Assembly: GCA_000824785.1 (NCBI GenBank)
Contig: CCNB01000045.1
Location: forward strand, 179,930-243,929
DNA length: 64,000 nucleotides
Reading direction: 5' to 3'
Source of the DNA: Mesorhizobium plurifarium
Lineage (GTDB): Bacteria; Pseudomonadota; Alphaproteobacteria; Rhizobiales; Rhizobiaceae
The position numbers and the translations under genes are program-made. The notes under the pieces are model-generated. The model was not told where the DNA came from. It ran no database searches and saw only the letters and a list, made by a program, of their open reading frames with translations. Positions within the stretch are counted from its first letter, which is position 1. The number at the start of each line of letters is the position of its first letter. Positions 57,632 through 64,000 of the stretch are shown here, in pieces.

Positions 57632-58576
57632 TCACGGATGCGACGGGCCGCTTCCCTGTCGTGCCAGTTCCTCAAGCCGGCCGAGCGTGTCGGCCTCCCG
57701 TTCCCAGCCTTCCGAGGCGAGCAACGACGAATCGCAGACCTGCGTCGCCATCAGAGCCTGCCAGGCGGCCTGTCTGCCGGCGAGCGTGGCCAGCATCCGG
57801 AGCGGCCAGGCCGGCATTGGCAGAAGCCGGGCGGGCCGGCCGTATCCGCGCCGGAACGCGGTGATGATTTCGGACATCGCAACCGGCGAAGCGTCGCCGA
57901 GCACATAGGTCGGGCGAGGCGGTGCGGGACGGGTCAGAAGATGCGTCACGGCCCCGGCCACGGCGTCGTGCGAAACCAGCGAACGAACCGCCGTCAGAGC
58001 GGCTGTCGGCAGCGGCAGACCGGTGGCCGCGAACCGCATCAGCCCGCGCAGGTTTCCCTTCATGCCTTCGCCATAGACCGGCGGCAGCCGCAGCGCCGTC
58101 GCGCCGTCGCGCCCGGCCGTTGCAAAAACCTCCAGCATTGCGATCTCGCCTTCGCGCTTGGAGCGCCCATAGGTGCATTGCGGGGCAGGGGGCGTGGCTT
58201 CGTCGATGGTGCCGCTGAAACCGGCGCCCACCACGGCGCGGATCGAGGAGAGATGGATGAAGCGCCCGTCGGTGCCCGTTGCGGCTGCCTGGGCGAGCCG
58301 TCCGGTCAGCGTCGCGTTGACCGTCCGGAAGTCGGCAGCGCCGGCGCCGCGGTCATTGTTGAGAGCCGCGCAATGGACGACATGCGTCACGTCGCGCATC
58401 AGCGCCAGGAAGGCTTCCGGCGGCGCATCGGCGCCGGGCAGCGCGACGGCATCGTCCGCGCCTGCCAGCCGTTGCGGCTGGCGCGAAGCGATCCGTATGT
58501 CGAATCCGGCTTCGCGCAACCGGCTGACGACCCGGCGTCCGACGAGGCCTGTCGCGCCGGTGACCAGGACCTTCAT
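57632..58576 (-). CDS. NAD-dependent epimerase/reductase (WreQ-like)
   Basis: A 314-residue extended SDR: VLVTGATGLVGRRVVSRL, VVHCAALNN, LSSIRAV and YGRSKREGE (YxxxK), then LRLPPVYGEG. In the setting of the CapD-like dehydratase and the small initiating transferase it fits the 4-reductase that makes UDP-QuiNAc in Rhizobium etli (WreQ); a FucNAc-type product is also possible. Starts 4 bases inside the ligase stop (ATGA overlap). Confidence 0.83.
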   Translation of the reverse strand: MKVLVTGATGLVGRRVVSRLREAGFDIRIASRQPQRLAGADDAVALPGADAPPEAFLALMRDVTHVVHCAALNNDRGAGAADFRTVNATLTGRLAQAAATGTDGRFIHLSSIRAVVGAGFSGTIDEATPPAPQCTYGRSKREGEIAMLEVFATAGRDGATALRLPPVYGEGMKGNLRGLMRFAATGLPLPTAALTAVRSLVSHDAVAGAVTHLLTRPAPPRPTYVLGDASPVAMSEIITAFRRGYGRPARLLPMPAWPLRMLATLAGRQAAWQALMATQVCDSSLLASEGWEREADTLGRLEELARQGSGPSHP

Positions 58577-59907
58577 GGTTGCGGGCTGGCGCCCGGCGCC
58601 ATGGCGGGCGCGCTCTCCCCGGTCGGGACAATCGTGCGCCCGGACGCAAGGTAAGTTCCCACAATCAGGAACACCATCAGCGTCGCGTCGAGGATATCGT
58701 GGCCGACAAGGATGCCGGCCATTCCGCCGGTGAGATAGGTGATGACCGCGACAAGGATCATCGTCGCGCCGAACCGCTCCACCGGATCGACGCGGAGGCG
58801 CAGTGCCTTGGCCGCGTTCCATGCGGAAACGACGAAGATCGACGCCAGGGCCAGCGCCCCCAGCAGGCCGGCCTCGACCATCGCGGTCAGGAACCCATTG
58901 TGAAAATGGCTGAAGCCCGCGCTTAGACCGAACCGGTCATGGAAGCCCTGCTTCATCAGCGCGCGGCTGGCCGTGATGCCATGGCCGAAAATCGGCATCT
59001 CGCGAACCGCGTCAAAGCCGATTTCCCACATCGCCACGCGCAGGCCGAGCGCCGTCGAATGATCGCCATTGGCGTTCAATGCATCCCAGTCGCTGACCAG
59101 GAAGTCGGTTCGATCCAGCACGACGCGAGAGCCGATGGCGGCGATCACCAGGGCGACCACGACGCCGATCGCCGCGAAGCGCGCCAGGCTGGCGCCGGTG
59201 AACCGGCGGCGGTTGACGAGAAGCACGGCGATGCCGGCAATCGGCACGGCCACCCAGATCATGCGCGATCCTGAATAGACGATCGCCAGGGCTCCGGCGA
59301 TCGCCGCCAGGACCAGCAGCTTCCAGCGTTTCTCGATGCCCGACAGCGCGCCGGCGAGGCATGTCATGATGGCAAGGCAGGTAACGGTTGCGAAGACGAT
59401 CGGGTTTCCGGCGCCGCCCTCGGCCCTCACGCCGAGCCAGTGATACTGGAACACGGCTATCGCCAGCGCGCCAAAGCAAGCCGCGGCGCTTGCCAGGATG
59501 GCGATGCGTGCCAGCGCGGCCTTCTCCGTAATGCTCCAGGTCGAATACGAGATCGGGAAAAGCAGGAAGGTGATCAGCGGCAGGAAAAACCGCAAATCGG
59601 CGGCCAGCGTGCCGTTGACGATCGAAGCGAGAACCATGGCCGCGCAATAGGCGTAGATCGCCGCGGTTAAGGCGAGCATCGGCCCGTCGATGTTGAAGCG
59701 CCGCCGCTTTATAGCGAGCAGCAGCACGGACCACACGCCGCCGGCATTGAAGGTGATGCTGACCAGCGATCCGAGCACCGGCGGCGAAAAAAAGCAGACG
59801 ATCGAGAAATAGAAATTGATCTGGGCGGGCGTGAGGTGGCGCCGGAGCTTTGTAAACGGATTCAAATGCTTCGCTTCGCAATTTCCAGGTTGCGCCCGGA
59901 TCTCCAT
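58573..59907 (-). CDS. O-antigen ligase / polymerase family protein
   Basis: A 444-residue inner-membrane protein with ten or more hydrophobic segments and the large periplasmic loop of the Wzy_C/WaaL family (SGSRMIWVAVPIAGIAVLL; AMWEIGFDAVREMPIFGHGI; FSHFHNGFLTAMVEAGLLGA). The HFHNGFL segment near the last third is typical. In an ABC-exporter locus no Wzy polymerase is needed, so ligation of the chain to lipid A-core is the likely job. I chose ATG 59907; a TTG at 59919 is possible. Starts 413 bases from cysD. Confidence 0.85.
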   Translation of the reverse strand: MEIRAQPGNCEAKHLNPFTKLRRHLTPAQINFYFSIVCFFSPPVLGSLVSITFNAGGVWSVLLLAIKRRRFNIDGPMLALTAAIYAYCAAMVLASIVNGTLAADLRFFLPLITFLLFPISYSTWSITEKAALARIAILASAAACFGALAIAVFQYHWLGVRAEGGAGNPIVFATVTCLAIMTCLAGALSGIEKRWKLLVLAAIAGALAIVYSGSRMIWVAVPIAGIAVLLVNRRRFTGASLARFAAIGVVVALVIAAIGSRVVLDRTDFLVSDWDALNANGDHSTALGLRVAMWEIGFDAVREMPIFGHGITASRALMKQGFHDRFGLSAGFSHFHNGFLTAMVEAGLLGALALASIFVVSAWNAAKALRLRVDPVERFGATMILVAVITYLTGGMAGILVGHDILDATLMVFLIVGTYLASGRTIVPTGESAPAMAPGASPQP

Positions 59908-60320
59908 CGAGCCAGCCAAAGGCCGCCTCGCCGATCTCCGTTTGCCGCGCCTTGCCCGTTCCCCGAGCCCGTATAGCGGCTGGCGCCGCCCCGCGATAGT
60001 GCGGTCGACAAGGTTCCGACAGAAAACCCTCGATCCGGCGAAGATCGGGAGCCCGGAATTCTCCGCAGGCCACGGCCTTTCGTCGCTTCCGCGTTTCGAC
60101 AGTTCTGGCAGGATTTTCCGTGTTGCCGGCCACGCTTGGAAAATTCGTTCTATAATCCCCGCGCGCCGCGCGGGTCTTGCATTGTTATCGACGTCGCCGA
60201 TCTGTTAGAACGCCCGCACGAAACAGTTTGTCCGAAGTGAAATTTGCGCCCGGGCGGCATGGGATTGCGCCTGCGATGCAAGATTTCCGCTCGACGGCAC
60301 GAGAGAACGCTCGACGCTCC
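59908..60320. other. divergent gap between O-antigen ligase and cysD
   Basis: About 410 bases. It holds a perfect TATAAT at 60151-60156 on the plus strand without a good -35 at 16-18 bases, followed by a GC-rich hairpin (CGCGCGCCGCGCGG). An in-frame ATG at 60276 could extend cysD. No repeat or RNA gene seen. Confidence 0.45.
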
Positions 60321-61226
60321 ATGAATATCGCACTCACGCATCTGCAGCGGCTCGAGGCCGAATCCATCCATATCTTCCGCGAGGTCGCGGCTTCTTTCTC
60401 CAAGCCGGTGATGCTCTATTCGGTCGGCAAGGATTCTTCCGTGCTGATGCACTTGGCGATGAAGGCTTTTTATCCTGCCAAGCCGCCTTTTCCCTTCCTG
60501 CATGTCGACACCACCTGGAAGTTCCGCGAGATGATCGCCTTTCGCGATCAGATGGCGCAGAAGCTCGGCTTCGACCTTTTGGTCCATGTCAATGAGGATG
60601 GCGTGCGCGAGGGCATCAATCCCTTCGACCACGGCTCCAACACCCATACCCATGTGATGAAGACGGTGGCGCTGCGCCAGGCGCTCGACAAATACGGCTT
60701 CGACGCGGCTTTCGGCGGCGCCCGCCGCGACGAGGAGAAGTCACGCGCGAAGGAGCGCATCTTTTCCTTCCGCAACGCCCAGCATGCCTGGGACCCGAAG
60801 AACCAGCGGCCGGAAATGTGGAAGATCTTCAACACCCGCATTGCGCCGGGCGAGTCGATCAGGGTCTTTCCGCTGTCCAACTGGACCGAGCTCGACATCT
60901 GGCAGTACATACTGCAGGAAAACATCCCGATCGTGCCGCTTTATTTCGCCAAGGAGCGACCGGTGGTCGAGCGTGACGGCATGCTTATCCTCAAGGACGA
61001 CGAGCGCATGCAGCTGCGTCCGGGCGAGGCGGTCGAGAACCGCCTCGTGCGTTTCCGCACGCTGGGCTGCTATCCGCTGACCGGCGCCATCGAATCGGAA
61101 GCCGACACGCTGGAGGCGATCGTCGGCGAGATGCTGACTGCCCGCACCTCCGAGCGCCAGGGCCGCCTCATTGACCGCGACGAGGCAGGCTCGATGGAAA
61201 AGAAGAAGCGCGAGGGTTATTTCTGA
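60321..61226 (+). CDS. cysD: sulfate adenylyltransferase subunit 2
   Basis: The catalytic subunit that joins ATP and sulfate to APS. The 301-residue product has YSVGKDSSVLMHLAMKAF (PP-loop), FPFLHVDTTWKFREM, GGARRDEEKSRAKERIFSFR, and the C-terminal GRLIDRDEAGSMEKKKREGYF region (last 15 residues typical). ATG 60321 is chosen; 60276 is an alternative start. Ends 2 bases before cysNC, so the subunits are co-translated. Confidence 0.95.
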   Translation: MNIALTHLQRLEAESIHIFREVAASFSKPVMLYSVGKDSSVLMHLAMKAFYPAKPPFPFLHVDTTWKFREMIAFRDQMAQKLGFDLLVHVNEDGVREGINPFDHGSNTHTHVMKTVALRQALDKYGFDAAFGGARRDEEKSRAKERIFSFRNAQHAWDPKNQRPEMWKIFNTRIAPGESIRVFPLSNWTELDIWQYILQENIPIVPLYFAKERPVVERDGMLILKDDERMQLRPGEAVENRLVRFRTLGCYPLTGAIESEADTLEAIVGEMLTARTSERQGRLIDRDEAGSMEKKKREGYF

Positions 61227-61228
61227 TA

Positions 61229-63166
61229 ATGCGCCACATCATGGCCAAGAGCCTCGCCCCGACCGATTCGATCCGCGACTACATGGCCGCGCAGGAAAAG
61301 AAGTCGCTGTTGCGCTTCCTCACCTGCGGCTCGGTCGACGACGGCAAGTCGACGCTCATCGGCCGGCTGCTCTCCGACACCAAGCAGATCTTCGAGGACC
61401 AGCTTGCAGCGCTCGAGAAGGATTCGCGCAAGCACGGCACCACCGGCGACGACATCGACTTCGCGCTCCTGGTTGACGGGCTGGAGGCGGAGCGCGAGCA
61501 AGGCATCACCATCGACGTCGCCTATCGCTTCTTCGCCACGCCCAAGCGCAAGTTCATCGTCGCCGACACGCCCGGCCATGAGCAGTACACGCGCAACATG
61601 GCGACCGGAGCCTCGACCGCCGATCTCGCCATCGTGCTGATCGACGCGCGCCAGGGCGTGCTGCGCCAGACCAGGCGTCATTCGATCATTGCCTCGCTGC
61701 TCGGCATCCGCCACATCGTGCTTGCGGTCAACAAGATCGACCTCGTCGGCTTCGACAAGACCGTGTTCGACCGGATCGTCGCGGACTATGACGAGTTCGC
61801 GCGGGAACTGGGCTTCGTGAGCGTCGTGCCGATCCCGATGTCGGCGCGTTTCGGCGACAACGTCACCAGCCGCTCCGAGCGCACGCCCTGGTATTCCGGC
61901 CCATCCCTGATCGAGCATCTGGAAACCGTGTCGGTCGACGAGGCCGCCGTCGAGCTGCCGTTCCGCTTCCCGGTCCAATATGTGAACCGGCCGAACCTCG
62001 ATTTCCGCGGCTTTGCCGGCACCGTCGCCTCGGGCAGTGTCTCTCAAGGCGACGAGGTCGTCGTCGCCAAGTCGGGCAAGGCCTCCCGCGTGAAGCGCAT
62101 CGTCGCGCAGGGGGGCGATCTCGAGCAGGCGGTGGCCGGCCAGGCGATCACACTTGTCCTCGAGGACGAGGTGGAGGTGTCGCGCGGCAATCTGCTGGTT
62201 TCGCCGGCAGCTAGACCGCAGGTCGCCGACCAGTTCGCCGCCAACATCGTCTGGTTCGACGAGCAGGCGCTGCTGCCCGGCCGCTCCTACATCCTGCGCA
62301 CCGAAACCGATCAGGTGAGCGCCACCGTCACCGAGCTCAAATATCGCGTCAACGTCAACGATTTCGCGCATGAGGCGGCGAAGTCGCTCGACATCAACGA
62401 GGTCGGCGTCTGCAACCTTTCGACCCGCGCGCCGATCGCCTTCGATCCCTTCGCCGAGAACCGCACCACCGGCGCTTTCATCCTGATCGATCGCATCACC
62501 AACGCCACCGTCGGCGCCGGCATGATCCTGCATTCGCTGCGCCGTGCCGAAAACATCCACTGGCAGTCGCTCGATGTCGGCAAGCGCGGCCGCTCCGATC
62601 TGAAGAACCAGCGCCCGGCGGTGTTCTGGTTCACCGGACTCTCCGGCTCCGGCAAGTCGACCATCGCCAACCTGTTCGAGAAGAAGCTGTTCGCCTCCGG
62701 GCGCCACACTTATATCCTCGACGGCGATAATGTCCGCCACGGCCTCAACCGCGATCTCGGCTTCACCGACGCCGATCGCGTGGAGAACATCCGCCGCGTC
62801 GCCGAGGTGGCCAAGCTGATGGCCGATGCCGGACTGATCGTCATCGTCTCCTTCATCTCGCCCTTCAGCGCCGAACGGCGCATGGCGCGCGAGCTGATGG
62901 CCGAGGGCGAATTCGTCGAGGTCTTCGTCGACACGCCGTTCGAGGAATGCGCGCGCCGCGATCCGAAAGGCCTTTACGCGCGCGCTCTGAGCGGCGAGAT
63001 CAAGAATTTCACCGGCGTCGATTCTCCCTATGAGGCGCCACAGAATCCGGAAATCCATCTCAAGACCCTCGGCAGGAGCCCGCAGGAAATGGCGGAAGCC
63101 CTGGAACACTGGCTGACCGAGCGCGACATTGCCGAGGAGCAGTATGACAATGGCGGCGGCATCTGA
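61229..63166 (+). CDS. cysN: bifunctional sulfate adenylyltransferase GTPase / APS kinase
   Basis: A 645-residue fusion (CysNC, NodQ-type). Residues 25-450 are the elongation-factor-like GTPase that drives APS formation (GSVDDGKSTLIGRL, ADTPGHEQYTRNM, NKID). Residues 455-640 are APS kinase (TGLSGSGKSTIANLFEKKL, ILDGDNVRHGLN, FISPF), which makes PAPS. PAPS is the donor for the sulfotransferases in this window. ATG 61229, preceded by GAGGG. In S. meliloti the nod/sulfation copies have this fusion. The cysQ start overlaps its end by 23 bases. Confidence 0.95.
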   Translation: MRHIMAKSLAPTDSIRDYMAAQEKKSLLRFLTCGSVDDGKSTLIGRLLSDTKQIFEDQLAALEKDSRKHGTTGDDIDFALLVDGLEAEREQGITIDVAYRFFATPKRKFIVADTPGHEQYTRNMATGASTADLAIVLIDARQGVLRQTRRHSIIASLLGIRHIVLAVNKIDLVGFDKTVFDRIVADYDEFARELGFVSVVPIPMSARFGDNVTSRSERTPWYSGPSLIEHLETVSVDEAAVELPFRFPVQYVNRPNLDFRGFAGTVASGSVSQGDEVVVAKSGKASRVKRIVAQGGDLEQAVAGQAITLVLEDEVEVSRGNLLVSPAARPQVADQFAANIVWFDEQALLPGRSYILRTETDQVSATVTELKYRVNVNDFAHEAAKSLDINEVGVCNLSTRAPIAFDPFAENRTTGAFILIDRITNATVGAGMILHSLRRAENIHWQSLDVGKRGRSDLKNQRPAVFWFTGLSGSGKSTIANLFEKKLFASGRHTYILDGDNVRHGLNRDLGFTDADRVENIRRVAEVAKLMADAGLIVIVSFISPFSAERRMARELMAEGEFVEVFVDTPFEECARRDPKGLYARALSGEIKNFTGVDSPYEAPQNPEIHLKTLGRSPQEMAEALEHWLTERDIAEEQYDNGGGI

Positions 63167-63956
63167 CGACGAGGCGATGCTGGGCGTCTTCGAGCGCCTG
63201 GCGCTGGAAGCGGGGCGCGAGGTGATGCGCGTCTTCCACGAAGGCGGCGCCGTCGACAGCAAGGCGGACTCTTCACCGGTCACGGAAGCCGATCGCGAAA
63301 GCGAGAAGGTCATCCTGGCCGGCCTGCGCGCCGCCTATCCGGATATCCCATGTGTGGCCGAGGAGGAGGTTGCGGCAGGCGTCGCGACGCCCGACCTCGA
63401 CGGCGCCTTCTTCCTGATCGATCCGCTCGACGGCACCAAGGAATTCGTCAACCGCCGCACGGACTTCACCGTCAACATCGCGCTGGTCCGTCACGGCGTG
63501 CCGGAAGTCGGCGTCGTGTTCGCACCGTGCACCGGGCGCTTCTTCAGCGGACGGCCGGGCAAGGCCGAGGCGCTGGAGGTCGATGCCGATTATCGCATCA
63601 CCGAACGCCGGCCGATCAATGTGCGCGAAGGCGGCACGCCGCTCGCTGTCGTCGCCAGCCGCTCGCACAACACGCCTGAAACCGAGGAATTCATCCGCGA
63701 TCTTGGTGCCGCGGAGATCGTCTCGGTCGGCTCATCGCTGAAATTCTGCCTGCTTGCCGCCGCGGAAGCCGACGTCTATCCGCGCTTCGGCCGCACCATG
63801 GAGTGGGACACGGCCGCGGGCGACGCGGTGCTGCGCGCCGCCGGCGGCATGACGCGCACCCTGGACGGCCAGCCGCTCGTCTACGGCAAGCGCAACCAGG
63901 CGAGTGACAGCGATTTCGCCAACCCGCATTTCATTGCGACGGGGAAGAGCGCGTAA
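63144..63956 (+). CDS. cysQ: 3'(2'),5'-bisphosphate nucleotidase
   Basis: A 270-residue inositol-phosphatase-fold enzyme that hydrolyses PAP, the by-product of sulfotransferases. It has the metal motifs CVAEEEV and FFLIDPLDGTKEFVNRR, VEGSL-type SSLKFCLLAAAEADVYP and the C-terminal MEWDTAAGDAVL signature. ATG 63144 lies just past GAGGAGC, overlapping cysNC by 23 bases; ATG 63150 is possible. Placement after cysDNC suggests it keeps PAP low for sulfation. Confidence 0.93.
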   Translation: MTMAAASDDEAMLGVFERLALEAGREVMRVFHEGGAVDSKADSSPVTEADRESEKVILAGLRAAYPDIPCVAEEEVAAGVATPDLDGAFFLIDPLDGTKEFVNRRTDFTVNIALVRHGVPEVGVVFAPCTGRFFSGRPGKAEALEVDADYRITERRPINVREGGTPLAVVASRSHNTPETEEFIRDLGAAEIVSVGSSLKFCLLAAAEADVYPRFGRTMEWDTAAGDAVLRAAGGMTRTLDGQPLVYGKRNQASDSDFANPHFIATGKSA

Positions 63957-64000
63957 TCGCAGCGTCGCCAAATGTAGACGCTGGCGCGAGGCCCCCCTCT

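Overview
The window comes from a high-GC alphaproteobacterial chromosome, most likely Rhizobiales and close to Mesorhizobium. The reasons are a CcrM-type GANTC methyltransferase, the mutY / DUF721 / DsbA-like / smc neighbourhood, a PPDK of rhizobial size, strong GC bias at third codon positions (which creates many long antisense shadow frames), and several palindromic intergenic repeats of the kind common in this group. The assignment rests on recognised protein families only; no database search was run.

Layout. 1-12.9 kb is mostly housekeeping: an M16 peptidase cut by the left edge, thrC, a lipoprotein, a BrnT/BrnA toxin-antitoxin pair with two matching palindromic operators, two HAD phosphatases, ccrM, mutY, a DUF721 protein, a DsbA-like thioredoxin and smc. 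13-22.2 kb is a catabolic operon: a GntR regulator, an IlvD/Edd sugar-acid dehydratase, an SDR, an AraD1/GguC-like FAH protein and a PotABC-type ABC transporter, with a divergent aldose epimerase. 22.2-38.5 kb holds mixed genes: a HAD-phosphatase/P-loop ATPase fusion, an acetamidase bracketed by an intact and a decayed tRNA-Gln(UUG), a phosphomannomutase, ppdK, a GT9 transferase, a polysaccharide deacetylase, an acyl-CoA ligase and bioY, which ends in a strong terminator.

38.7-63.9 kb is a surface-polysaccharide (probably LPS O-antigen) locus. rmlACBD supply dTDP-L-rhamnose. From the rmlD stop to about 53.6 kb the DNA is clearly AT-richer and looks transferred. It carries a minus-strand operon wzm, wzt, epimerase, a 993-residue methyltransferase-GT4-GT2 protein, a methyltransferase and two sulfotransferases, with a divergent WsaF/RgpF-like rhamnosyltransferase. 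The GC-rich right flank carries a CapD-like 4,6-dehydratase, a GT2, a small initiating sugar transferase, a 4-reductase/epimerase (together resembling the QuiNAc-priming set of Rhizobium etli), an O-antigen ligase, and then cysD, cysNC and cysQ, which make PAPS and clear PAP.

Read together, the most distinctive content is a proposed system for a rhamnose-containing, methylated and sulfated polysaccharide exported by an ABC transporter, with sulfate-donor synthesis encoded next door. The functional links are inference from family membership and gene order.
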